A DNA stretch of 64,000 nucleotides from Helopsaltes ochotensis (taxonomy: Eukaryota > Chordata > Aves > Passeriformes > Locustellidae), in contig VXBM01000212.1 in NCBI GenBank assembly GCA_013400155.1, positions 521,597-585,596 on the forward strand, in the 5' to 3' direction. How positions within the stretch are numbered: the stretch's first letter is position 1; each line of letters begins with the position of its first letter. Position numbers and translations under genes: made by a program. This document shows, in pieces, positions 22,044-33,690 of the stretch. The notes below the pieces were generated by a model that saw only the letters and a list, made by a program, of their open reading frames with translations, made no database searches and had not been told where the DNA came from.

Positions 22044-22201
22044 TTAAACAGAGCAGACAGCAGTTTCTGTTGGGTGTGATTGCAAAATCATAGGCCTCAG
22101 CCCTCTGAGGTTTTCCTGAGAGGAAAAGATCTGAGCCCTTCTTCCCGCTGTTCCATGAGTTTTGCTTCTGTTTCTGAATAATGTTCTTAATAATTCAGGA
22201 T
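22044..22201 (-). CDS. Candidate 3'-terminal exon of provisional gene A
   Basis: On the minus strand a strong pyrimidine-rich acceptor (ctcttcttattccacactcactgcag) opens a frame that starts two bases short of a codon. It runs 51 residues to TAA. The peptide is polar and basic (LLRTLFRNRSKTHGTAGRR, then FSSQENLRGLRP), like a disordered C-terminal tail. The exon at 22899-23035 ends one base into a codon, and joining the two restores a codon for Asp. AATAAA follows the stop by 49 bases. Acceptor quality, phase agreement and poly(A) signal together make this one of the better exon calls here. Identity unknown. Confidence 0.45.
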
Positions 22202-22898
22202 CTGCAGTGAGTGTGGAATAAGAAGAGATGAACATTTAGAAGATGTGGCTTACTCTAAGTGCATACGGGTCTATTCAATAAAAATGTATATAACATTTTG
22301 CCTTGCTAAGAACTGACTTGCTGCTACCATTGACAGCATTTTGCAGTTCGTGAAGTGTAAAATTCTGAAAATGATTAAGTGTTCTTTAGATGTGAATACC
22401 TGGATTACTTCTGTTCTTCACAGAAAATTTATGACAAGTGAGACTAATTCTGCTCTTGCACCTTATTCAGATAAAAGAACTATACAGGAAGAATCCCTCT
22501 AGCTTTAAAAGGGAATCGTTCTCATTCAAGGAATTCAGTCAAAACTATTTGGTTTTATTTTGTTCGTTTTCTTCTCTATCTTCTTTAACCCCTGATTTCC
22601 ATAGTGATAACTGTATTTGTGCAAAGGTGATCATTTTTAGAGATATGCAGAACTTGTAGAGCAGATCCCTAAAAGCTTAAATAAGTGTGAGTTTAAAACA
22701 GTCCCAGCTAATAGACTGTGCTGATGTAGTATATAAGTTAGGATCTGAATTTCTAATTTAAAGAAAAAATTTATTTTTTGCATCCATCCATGTTACCTTC
22801 GAAGCATGTGAGAATATCTCTTCATTAATCCCAGTAGTGAGAGGGGAAGGAGAGAGCCTTCAACTTGTTTACACTGTTTAGGTAGCAACAAGCTGCAC

Positions 22899-23035
22899 CT
22901 TCATTCAGATTATCAGGTCCGTGAAGTCTTAAATACCAGCTACCATAGCGCCCATCTCTGTTTCTGAGACTTAGAGCAGCACACACTCTCTGATAGTCAA
23001 GGATGATGATGTTTTCTTCCACTGTTACAAAATAC
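22899..23035 (-). CDS. Candidate internal exon of provisional gene A
   Basis: This 137-nt minus-strand block runs from tttatttgattgtag (acceptor, modest pyrimidine tract) to AATGAAG followed by gtgcag. One leftover base, 45 open codons, then one base. It takes over the phase-2 end of 28162-28382 and hands a phase-1 end to 22201. The peptide alternates hydrophobic and polar residues as beta strands do (YFVTVEENIIILDYQRVC, then GRYGSWYLRLHGPDN). That suggests a compact beta-rich extracellular or scaffold domain. I do not recognise the family. A longer exon is possible because the frame stays open past the chosen donor. Confidence 0.42.
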
Positions 23036-26000
23036 CTACAATCAAATAAAGCTAGGTATGATGAGAAAAGGGAGCATTCCACCGGGGATGGGTACAGCAT
23101 GTCACAAAGCATTTGTGAGACAGACCTGGGGGATGAATGCCAGAAGCATTGCTGTGCATACTTAGATCTCAAGACTGATTCCGTTCCTAGCATCTTCTGA
23201 GAACATCTTTTAAGGGCACTGTGCTGCCTTCTCCCTCTTTAACGCTCACTTTTCCCTTCCTCCCAATGTGTTTGTACACCGCTTCACAAACAAGCACACT
23301 TCTCTGTACTATACAGAGTCCTTTCTACATGGCTGTTAAGAGAATGCAGAACTGTAAAAATGCATTTTCAAATGCTATGGATGGGTAGTCCTAAAGACAA
23401 AGGAAGACCTCATCCATCCTTGTTATGAAGGTCAATGTTTATACCAGCATGCCAGTATAATGAAGCTAATTGTGCTGTTTTCCTGGGAAGATAACCAAGT
23501 TTAGCTAAGAATGGATGTAGGATGTATAAGGAAATCTGCCAGACCTCTACTAACCAATACGCACCTAGATAATTTACCAGTGCTTCTCTATATATTCTTA
23601 TAAAGTACTATTTCAATCAACTAAATAAAATGTTGTTTTAATAAGAATATCAGATACTTGCTATCTTGCATTTATAAATAAGGCATGTTCAATTTTTGTA
23701 GATACAATTACTGCTAGAGCTTAGAGACTTTAAAAATATTCTAAACATAATTAATTCTGAAAAATCTCTAGTTGTTGACTCTAATGATCCCTTACATAAA
23801 GTAGCACAACTAATTCTGACAAGGTATTATTTGTCTTAATAGCTGAAAAATTCTTTTTGCCAATCACAATATATATTCAAGTTTGATTTTTTGTAATGGT
23901 TTATGAGCTTTATTTTTTTTCTGTAGGTAAGAATTAAAATATATCTTAAAAGAAATTTGTGAATGTACACAATCACAAAAAAAATTGTTTTAGAGATTAT
24001 GTGTTGCTTGACATTTTAAAGTATTAAACTGCAAAATTATTGCTTGCAGCAACTATAAATATTTCTTGCCCACTATGTTTCCATGGCAACCGTGCTAATT
24101 TATTCAGAGACCTTTGCATTATTTTAATGTAAGAGACACAATAGTATCTGTACTAAAATTGTTCCTAGATTTGACATTTTGATCCTCTCTGAAAATAAAA
24201 TGTGACATGAAGTATTTTTAGACATAAGACACATTATTGTACGAAGGGTGGGGAAGATGTTTAAAATGTCTTCTGGTAGATTTATATTGCATAGGTTTTT
24301 TATATGTAGATATAGACACACACACAATTAGTCCCAGAATAATGGCTCAGATGTTGAGAAGGTACATCTATTCCAAGTCAGTCATAACCTCTGAACAGAA
24401 ATCATTCACACTTAGAGTCATCTCAGAGATAATATTTTTTGAACATTTTCAGTTATCAACTTGCTTTACGAGGAAAAAACCCCATACTTTTAAAAAAAAT
24501 TTCAGAGCAATCTAGTCTTTGTATCACTCTTTACCTTTGTTTTCAATTCTCTTAATATGCACAATATGTACAAGGCTATTCAGAGACTAGCATTTCTATA
24601 ATTTTTATTAATTTCAAGATACTGAAATGCAACACAACAAGAAATTGTTTTACATCTGTCCTTTAGACCTGATCAACAACTAATATGGATACAAGGAGCA
24701 AAGGTATAGGACAAAGATATTTATTTGTGTCCTCCTCCTTCCTTGGGACAGTTCACGATCTCATAGGCTGTCAGAATCAGTGTCTTATATCCAAATGGGA
24801 GCACAGAGCCAGGCTCCTTTTCAGATACCTGTATCTTATACCAAATACCTTCTGATCATAGGCTTTGAAAACTGTTTTGCCTTTTGTCAGATGAGTGCCA
24901 ACAGTATCCTAGGAGGGGGGTGTTGCAAGTTTTATGCAGGTGTTGCTCATTCTCTATGGCTGTGTAAAAGTTCAGCCTTCAAAACTGTCATTAAAGGCTT
25001 TGTGTAAGCATCAAATTCCTTTTAAAATAGAGGTATTTTTCCTCTGCACACAAATAAGAATAAATTGATAGGTGTAAAGGAAATATATTCTATTAATACC
25101 ACTTTTTTATCCTGAGCTCAGAATCAAATTAAAGGATTTAAAACGTCACTGCCTTTTTTATAATCATGGGTACAATTCCACTATATGAAAAGATGGATTT
25201 GATGTTGAGAATCACTGACTCTTGAGAAACCTTTGTATTCATAGTTCTTGACTGCAGACAAGGATGTTTCTGATAGACATAATAATTTTAATTGAAAATT
25301 CAATCTGCATGTCTAATCTGGGCTGCTGGTGACAAGTAGCTAATATACAAAATTGTACTGGAGCATTGAAAATCCTTTCTCTAAGAAACTGTAATAAACC
25401 AGTTAACAACTTATAAATTCGTACTTCAAGAAGATGATGATGAAACATTCATCTACTGAGTTTATGTGCTCTTCATATGCACATAGGTAGCTGAATTTTG
25501 AAATCTTCATCAATTTAAATATATCAATTAGGAAATAACCTTATTATTCAAACTCCTCAACAGAAATATCTTCTTTCTCTTTAATTACTGCAACTATGCA
25601 AAAGTAGTTTCATTCAGCTAGCAAGTGAGAAAATTGCTCAGTGTGTAATTTTTCATGACTGCAGCAGTTTTAAAGATTGAACCTCCAAACATACTCCCAG
25701 TGGGCTGCATGTCTATGTGATCTTAAACAATTATAAGAAATAAGCCCAGCTGCAGAATTAGATGGCAGTATTCAGCTCAGATGTTATTTGATTACTTGCA
25801 TTGATGATCACAGTATAATCTACCAATCCAGCAATAGTGTTTTGTCACGTATCTTGTACATGCATTTGTTTAAGGGCTCTTTGTTATTTAGATGACAAAC
25901 TTGTCAGACCAAAGACTGAATACACAGGAAAGCAGCTATTGCTATGACCCTCAATAATTGAAACACAAAGATAATAAACAGCAAGTTTGACTCCAGTTCC

Positions 26001-26884
26001 TCTAAATCTCAGTTTTCTTAAATTAATTTCCTTGCTGTCTAACACTTTCTCTAGTAATTGCTTTTTCATTGTTTACGCTGAACACTGTCTATGAATTTCA
26101 GTACATGAGAAATAATGGCAATTGCAGTCAATTGAATTAGCCGAGAAACATATTTGTGCTGATGATTTCTAAATCAAGACTTCAGTATCTTTATGTGGAC
26201 AGGTATAAAAAAAAAACACTGTAAAAAAAAGCATACAACTTTTCATCTCTGCAAGAAAAAGTTCCAGAGGTGTAATTAAGTACTCAATTTCAACTGTTTT
26301 CAGAGAGTCATGGTTTAAAGTGTGGATCCATCTTGGGGACTGATGCATGTCAAAAAAAAAGAAAACCAACTTGAAAGCCCTTTTCACTGTTCCTCTTAGA
26401 CATACAATGTATCTTAGAAGAAGATATCTGTTCTTCATGCTCTAGGATCAGCTTCATGCTTTTAGATTGAAGAGCTGGGAGATCATTCAGATAGACTATC
26501 TGGCAGGAACTATGCCCTCGCATAAAATCCTACAAATACCAACAGTATCCATTTCAGAAATTCATATATTTTCTTCAAGATCAGTTTTCAGACCAAAGTA
26601 TTAAACTGCTGTGTATGATTTATTTACTGCCAAGTTAACTTCATACCTCTTTAGGGGTACAAACTATTTTCAGCTTTGTGTGCCTTCACCAGTCAGAGAT
26701 AAAAATATACCCTATATTTGTCAAGCTGTTAGAAAGTCTTAAGTTATCATTTTACATGGGGGATCTCAGAGATCTTCCAGTAAACACCATCATTAATGAA
26801 CACAGGACCTAGTGGTTTTTAAAGCTTCCAAGATGTCCTTGGATTTCTAGTTAAAATAAACAGGTAAGTTTGAAAAAGAAATCT
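23036..26884. other. Probable intron of provisional gene A
   Basis: AT-rich noncoding sequence. Apart from the X-box at 24077-24090 and a tiny (AC)n at 24317, no feature could be supported. Confidence 0.4.
24077..24090. promoter_or_regulatory. Perfect palindromic RFX X-box
   Basis: GTTTCCATGGCAAC fits the full 14-bp RFX-family consensus GTTNCCATGGNAAC at every fixed position. It lies in noncoding DNA, inside the intron between the candidate exons 28162-28382 and 22899-23035. RFX factors bind such sites as dimers at ciliary and neural genes and enhancers. Occupancy here is inference. Confidence 0.6.
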
Positions 26885-27450
26885 AGAAGAGGGACCATAG
26901 GGGGTGTCTAGTACAGCTTTCTGCTCAAGATGGGAAGAGCTTTGATGTCAAGTCAAGCGGCTCAGGGCTTTATCTAGTTGGGTCTTACTGATTTCCAAGG
27001 GTAGAGAGTGCTTAACTTCCCTGGACATCGTGCTTCTCTGCAGGACTGTCCTCATGGAGTAAAAGCTTTTCTTCACACTCATCCCAGACCCTTGTTTCAT
27101 TCTCCTGATATGTTCCACTACAAGAAGTCTGGCTCTGTCATCTCGATCACATCACCATAGTTATGGGAGGATGACACTGGGTGTCCTTGAAGTGATCTCT
27201 CCAGGCTGAACAATCTTCTGTCCCTCGACTCAGCCTAACAAGTCACATGTTCCTGTGAGCCTCTGTTGAGTTTGCTCCAGTTTAGCTACCTCTTTCTTGC
27301 ATTGTGGAATCCAGCATTGGATGCAGAATCTTGCTGTGATCTATTCATCATTCCCTCAACCTATTTCCTCCTGAGCTCAGCTTTTTCAAGCAGTCGAAGA
27401 GGCAGATGGCTATCATTCATTCTAGAGCACACAGCTCACATTCAGTATAT
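26885..27450 (-). mobile_element. Old CR1 LINE 3' fragment
   Basis: Diverged antisense CR1. Landmarks in order are tgtctagtacagctttctgctc (split by changes), cagggctttatctagttggg (26968), ctctccaggctgaacaatct (27199), gagtttgctccagttta (around 27268) and tctttcttgcattgtgga (27291). After about 27345 the match is weaker. It sits in the intron of provisional gene A. Plus-strand frames at 27266-27606 arise from it and its flank. Confidence 0.85.
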
Positions 27451-28161
27451 GGAGGGTTAAGTTTTCATAAACTTAAAACCAGCAGAAATACTGGAAGTGT
27501 CTTTGGCTGCATTAACTCAACTATTTTTATTTACTCAACTATTTTTCATTTAGATTTGCCCTGGTGGGCTGCTTTGGCTCTGAGCTGTTTCTCAGAAGCC
27601 ATCTAGAAACAAGGTGGCCAGCAGGACCTTATCTCAGCCCATTATGGGAAATCATAATAGTAGTACCATCAGAGAATAAAACTTGTTGAATTTCATTGTT
27701 GAAATATGTCAAAGAATATTGTACTTTCCTATTTCAAATGTGTATGCTCAGCTCTGCAGAAAATAATAATGCCTGTTAAAAACTGAAGAGATTTATATAC
27801 ACATATATATATCAGCATTTGTTGAACACAGTCCCCTCATGATAATTGTCTCATTTTTTTTCTGTTTTTTTCCTGCTTGTTTTTTGTCCCTTTCTCTTTC
27901 CTCTTCCTCCTTAATTTCTTTTTCCCTTTTGATCCAAAACAGACATTTATCCACAGGAAGTGAATAGAGGCCTAAGGTACTATGTATAACACCATAGCAT
28001 CCTTGCATAGTAGAGCTTTTTTTTTAAACTATTTTGAGCTGTATTAGAGTCTGTGTTGAAAACTCTACAATCCTAGAATATTCTTTTCTTTTTTTTCCAC
28101 TCACATATTTTGTGTGCAGAAACTGCATTACATGGACCCATTTTTAAACAATTAACATTAC

Positions 28162-28382
28162 CTCTGGCCAGCTCTTCTGCCAACTGCGTTTAACCACACC
28201 GAATAATTAATTTTAGCTAAATTCTGTATCGTGACAAAGAAATGTCCTGAAGGTATGGTTGTCAAATCTTTCTCAGATAAATCCTTGTTTCTCAGATTTG
28301 TTCTTACTGGAAGACCCCAAAAGGGTGTCTTTTCTTTTGCACCAAGTATAGTTGGAGGTATTGTAATTTTGTCAGACAATTT
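28162..28382 (-). CDS. Candidate internal exon of provisional gene A
   Basis: A minus-strand frame of 73 codons ends at a strong donor (GGCCAGAG followed by gtaatg), two bases into a codon, matching the start of 22899-23035. The acceptor is uncertain. The best in-frame choice (ttcaactaag at 28383) has a weak pyrimidine tract and an in-frame TGA just upstream. Another AG inside the block (ccttcag) would give a shorter exon. The end of the peptide (FVTIQNLAKINYSVWLNAVG) resembles the last two strands of a fibronectin type III fold, where Tyr-x-Val-x-x-x-Ala-Val-Gly is common. That is only a resemblance. The early part contains PFWGLPVRTN. Family not identified. Confidence 0.42.
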
Positions 28383-28870
28383 CTTAGTTGAAATTCTTCA
28401 TAAAGCTACCCATATGAATATATTCAAGATTTATTAGAAAATTAAGACTCCAATAAGGTGTACTGTGACCCAAAGCTATTTTGCAAATAATTCATTGCAT
28501 CAAAAAGTGTTACTCTGACTTTCCATTGATTTTCAGGGGTTCACCAGCACTTACATGAACTGTTAGGGAGGGACTATTGTGTTTTTTTCCTTTAAAAAAC
28601 CTGATTTCCATCACTATCCTGTCACTTGTTTGTGAGAGTACTATTAAACCAGTGTAACTGGAAATTACTCAGGATGCATCAGTGCAACCAGTATAAGGCA
28701 CAGATCTTAAATCAAGCTTTTTTAAACGTGTCATTGCTGAACAAAATGCATATGAACAAATAACATGTAAAATAAAAATTATCATGTTAAGTGATCAATT
28801 TTAAGTCATGAAAGATAGTAAAAAACACAGAAAGAGGTATACATTGTGCTCTCTGTCCTCTCAGTGTTAC

Positions 28871-28966
28871 CTCTGCTCCCTGCAGCAGAGAAGAGATGCT
28901 CCCATGGGATGACGATGCTGGCTGGCAGCTGCCTTTCAGATGACCAACAAAGATGTCAGTCAGATG
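28871..28966 (-). CDS. Possible small exon, 32 codons
   Basis: On the minus strand a modest acceptor (ctcctgtttaaagcag) and an excellent donor (GCAGAG followed by gtaaca) enclose 96 bases, exactly 32 codons in phase 0. The peptide is Ser/Gly-rich (PASSSHGSISSLLQGAE). It is locally GC-richer than its flanks. Its phases fit both 31356-31430 and the phase-0 start proposed for 28162-28382. Small phase-0 blocks are easy to find by chance, so this is weak. Confidence 0.22.
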
Positions 28967-31355
28967 CTGCTTTAAACAGGAGATAGCCTGGCCCATTTAA
29001 GAAAAGATGACTCATAATTGCAAAGGCCTTTAAGTCACTCCTGACATAGTAGGCTACACAAGTCAGTATTACAGCTGAGAGCAGCCAAGTAAAGGAAGTA
29101 TTGAAGAATATTTCATGTTTTATCAGCTCATATTTTGAAGATGTTTGCTATCACTAACATTTTTTTTCAATTTTTGAGACCAATTTAATTTCATCTTGAG
29201 GGGAACAAATGTTTTTAATCATGCACCAGAGGCTAGAAAACTAAAAGCACAACAAATTACTAGTCTCTTTCAACATAAACTTTATAAGTTTCCCTATAAA
29301 ATTTGTGTTGAAAGAGAGTATTGCTATGGACAAATATTACATATCTGCACTAACCCCTCCCACAGTCTGAACACCATTGTACTTTTATTGATCAGCTTTG
29401 GACTTACAGACTCTCACTACAAAGCCTTGAGGGAGAGTATTCATTCCTGTGATAGTGATGCCAAAAAGATTTTTGCTTTCATATATTCTTTGTATATTTG
29501 TAGCTCTGTAGACTATTGTTGTATAGTTATATAGTTCCTAGCTAATGCCAGTATTTTTCCTACCCTGATAGCCGGAAAGACAAACCACATTCCAAAGGTC
29601 GCAATCCTAATCTTGTTTTTCTGGGAATCAAGGAAGAGCTACTCTCCCAAGACAGTTTCTCATAAACAACTAGCAGAAGGGGACTCCAGGAGAGGGTTGA
29701 ACCAAGGGGGGGAATTACCTCATCACCTGTGCTTCTAATTGGGGATTCTTGTCAATTATACTAATTTGCTAAACTTAGAAAACTGTATTTGAGCTGTGTG
29801 GGGTAGGTATTTTCCCATATTTGCCCCTGGAGGTCTCCAATTAAAGGCTAGCTTTTGTATTACTTCCTACATTACTATTATCTCAAAAGCGTTTTGTTTT
29901 ATTTCTAGATCTTTAAGGCATCAATTCTTCTTTGTGTGTTCATTAGCATGTACTGGCTTTTTGCGTATTAAAAAAATATTAGAGAACAGAGAAAGAATTT
30001 AAACTTTTCCAAAATCATTGAATTTTTTGGTCAAAAACAATCTTGAAAATATCATAAAAAGAGAAATAACAAAAAGGCAAATGAACCACATTGCAATGTG
30101 CGTTCTTTGGGTTCATGCCATTTTATTAATGATGCACATAGTAAAATCACGCTTCAGTGTTTAGAGGTTCCTGGTTTTCTACAAGTAAGCCGCTGGGGAA
30201 TGTCCAGGGAAGGTCCAGAGAATCAGATCTGCATTCTCTTGCAGGCCTCCCCTGGTCCCAGAGCACTTCAGGATCCTGCAGGAACAGTGAGGAGCTTGTG
30301 CAATGCTGGAAGCTAGGCAAGTACAAAAATACAACACTTGCAAACCTGATGGATATGCAGCTAAGTGTGGTTAGCTTGATATGATAGCAAATAAGTTAAA
30401 GTTTCATTGCTGTTGAATCTGGTGTGCTCTTCAAATTTTTCTTTGCTCTTTATATAGAAAGATGTTATATGTGTGAGCAATTTGTGCACGTAAACATTTT
30501 TTTAGCAGAAGAAAAGACAACTGAAAACATCAGTGGCATATGTGTGGCAGGTTTTCTTTTCTCTCTGAAAGCCTCCCACTGAAATATTTTGTCATCCTCC
30601 CTATCAAGTCAAATTGTGATGTCTTATGAAAGAATTCACCAAGAGAAGTCACAACAAAACTGTGAAGAGGGCGTTTTCCTTGTAGGATGACCAGGCTTTC
30701 CCTGGCTGTGCTTCACAATAAGCTAAAAGCACTAGAGAATACTGCAATAAGTGTGTTTGGGAGCATCACCTTTGAGTATCTCTTATTCTTCCAAAATATT
30801 GTAAAATCTCCATTGCCCTGTCCAAATACTGTCCAACTAAAGCAGTTAAATTTCTAACAGTTTTGTATAGCCACAGTTACACTACAGTACATGACCTACA
30901 AAATAATTTTTAAAAGATCTTTCTGCTTGTGTTCTGCTAGACTTCTTGCTGCCCCAGATACATGCTGCAGGCAAGAAAATTGTTTGTCACAACAGAAAGC
31001 AAACAATTTCTTATAAATGTTGCTGTAGACAGACATTTGCCAAGCTTTAGGTAACCCGTGGTCTCTAAGTGTCAAACTGCAAGTGGATCTGACTTGAACT
31101 CTTGATTAATCCACTCAAAACAAGAAAAAATTAGATTTTCTAATGCAATTATTCCAAACAATTCACAGGCTCTTGTGAACAATTCGCTGTATTTTTTTTT
31201 CTCCCTAGATGCAAAGGGAGAGTGAAAAGTCACACACTAAGATTAACAGTTATTTTCAAATATTTGCAAAGCTGGGCAAATGAAGGGAATGAAGGAAAGG
31301 AGAGGAATGGGAGGAAAGAATGAAATGGTAGACAGAAAAAGAAAATAGTTTGTAC

Positions 31356-31430
31356 CTTGGTCAATGGAATGCCGAAAGCAGAACAGAAAGAAAACATAAT
31401 ACACTCTGCAATGCAGAACTCTGATTTTTG
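31356..31430 (-). CDS. Possible small exon, 25 codons
   Basis: This 75-nt minus-strand block lies between a strong acceptor (ttgttcacgtctgtttacccccag) and a donor ACCAAG followed by gtacaa. It is phase 0 at both ends. The peptide is Cys/Phe-rich (FCIAECIMFSFCSAFG). It would be the most upstream member of provisional gene A in this window. Support is limited to the splice sites and phase. Confidence 0.2.
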
Positions 31431-31760
31431 CTGGGGGTAAACAGACGTGAACAAATCAAGGAGAAGAGCAGGATGCAAGAAAAGAACAGGATTTGCCGTG
31501 GGTTTGTATAAGACCCAAATTATGGAAATCTCAGGGTAATGAGAGATCTCAGTGTCAAGGGAAGCATTAAAATTGCAGAAAGGTAAAACTTTACAAGCAG
31601 TGTTACAAATTTGAAATCTCTGCGCAAATCCCAGTGTCTAAATGAAACCCCAAAATGACCTCAGATGCTTCTATCCAATATATACATTATATGTCATGGA
31701 GGTACATCCACCAGCATACCTTTTTGAGATTTAACAAAAAAAGGGAAATTAATCAGTCTA

Positions 31761-31801
31761 TTAAGTAATACAGTAATCAAGTAATTAAGTAATACAGTAA
31801 T
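31761..31801. repeat. Two exact 17-bp copies, 24-bp period
   Basis: The word TTAAGTAATACAGTAAT occurs at 31761-31777 and again at 31785-31801. Confidence 0.85.
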
Positions 31802-32913
31802 ATTAATACTACATGCTACATCTTAATCATACCACAACTCTCACCAAGGAACCAAAGGCAATCCATCTTCAAAAGACAAAAAGGAAATTTTTCTAAATTC
31901 CAATTCCAAATAAGGAGGAGATTTTAGAAGCAAAAAACTCAAAGGAGTTTCAGTGCACCACTGAGAAGGTGTACTACATTTCCCAATGCCATGGGACCTA
32001 AGTCCAAGCTAGTTTCTCTAGTATCCAGACATGATATAAGCCTATAAATACTGAACGAGAGAGTAAATAATGAATAATCCAAATAGGTTAAGAGATAAAG
32101 TACTTCCTATATAATCTCTTGGGCTATCAACTATTAGCATCAATTTTCCATTGGAGTAAGGACATTGAAATCTTGAGGGTTTCCAGCATATTTGCAAGGT
32201 TATTGGTAGTGACTCCACTTAACTATTGTGTCAAATTTCATTTTTTAGTTCCAGATAAGAACATTAGTTGAATTTTAATATAAATACATGTACTGATACT
32301 TCTTTACTATACATTTTTTATTAAATTGTCCATTTCAGTGCATCACCACTTGTGTGAGTTTAACTCAGGCAGTATTGGTAACGTATTCAAAGGGGCTTGA
32401 AATCCTTCCTAAGGTACCCAGTTGATTTAGAGGATTGTGGATCAATCAATTCCAAATCAATCATTTCCTAGGAAAAAAAAAAGAAAAAGGACATGTGATA
32501 GACTTTTCATTTTGAAAGACAAAGTAAATCCTCCGGCTTTTTCTGTGTGCTCTTCTGATTCCTTGCTGTGTCTAACTTACTAGGGCATATATGTCACTCA
32601 CATGCCTTGTTTTCTTCAGAACAGAAATGATCTCATAAAAAAGACTGACACTGGCTATATTTTAACAAGGTTTTCTGTCTAGATTCACAGGAAAATAGAA
32701 TTATACATTTCAATATATGCCTAAAATTAAGTTAAAATGGTGTATATTATGAAGAAATGGTTTTCTTTTCCTAATTATAAATCAAACTGAATATTACATT
32801 ATAGTATCTTTTTTTATACTTCTGCACTAGTGTGTGGGAATTTTTTTATTAACGTTAAGTGTTTAAGTACCTGCATCTCAGCATTTTTTCTTCAATGTTT
32901 GACTCCTTCCCTT

Positions 32914-32998
32914 CTTCAGGTCCTTTAAAAATATCCATGAATAATCCATGTCTTTGCCTGTTCAGATCTTTTTAAAATATCTATGAATAAACCATGTT
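32914..32998. repeat. Imperfect 39-bp tandem duplication
   Basis: Copies at 32914-32952 and 32960-32998 share the frame (c/g)ttcag(g/a)tc followed by t-rich sequence, then aaaatat, atgaataa and ccatgt, separated by seven bases. The divergence suggests an old local duplication. Confidence 0.75.
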
Positions 32999-33429
32999 AC
33001 CCAACACAGCACTTCATTCTGTACCCGGTAAGAAACTCCTACATGTATTGAAACCAACACACCTAGGTTTAGTTCGATTTAGCCAAGCAAGAGGGAAGTA
33101 TTAAAGCCCAGAGAGGGTTTGATGTAGACCAAGATGAGTACATCCATCAGTCTAAAATGGTCAGCTATGTATCTTGAAATAAATAATGGAATTCATTGGA
33201 TAAAAAGAAATGGCCAGAAAAAGGTGGTTTTACATAGCCATACAGAAAATACGGTTGAGACTTTCTCCATCTTTGGGGTTAAGGTAGAGAAAAGAAGATG
33301 CATCATTGGATTTAAATTTTCAGTTCCTGAATGGGAAACTAACATTCATTTGCCAGGCTGCTTGTTAATTATTTTTTCTCACTTCAAACTAGCAAAATAG
33401 ACTTTGATAAATGCTGTAGTTATATGGAA

Positions 33430-33690
33430 GATTTTATTGAGCCCACAGAATATTATCTTACTCACTTTAGCACAAATTTCTAGCTTTATCTAAGTGTGGG
33501 CTGTTTAGCACAGCAAGAACCACGCAGGATGCTTGGTGAGGAGAAAGATCAAAAGATCTTTCTTATATAGATCTCAGATCCATGCCAGGGATTGGATGAG
33601 AGTGTGGCCACCTCTCCAAATCCACTGGCCCAACCGACAGTCAAGTTTTTTTTTCATCAGAGTGTACGTGAGGCTTACCAAAGACATTTT
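33430..33690 (-). mobile_element. Solo-LTR-like remnant, family 2
   Basis: Shares with 45845-46090 the words ggattgga, gccacctctccaa, cactgg and acagtc in the same order. On the minus strand there is a TATA-like ctatataaga at 33561-33570. Further along in transcription order an AATAAA lies at 33433-33438, the arrangement expected of an LTR U3/R. Ends are approximate. Confidence 0.5.

Noticed and set aside
29196..29534. 112-codon plus-strand ORF
   Set aside because: Random composition with no splice borders or motif; expected by chance.
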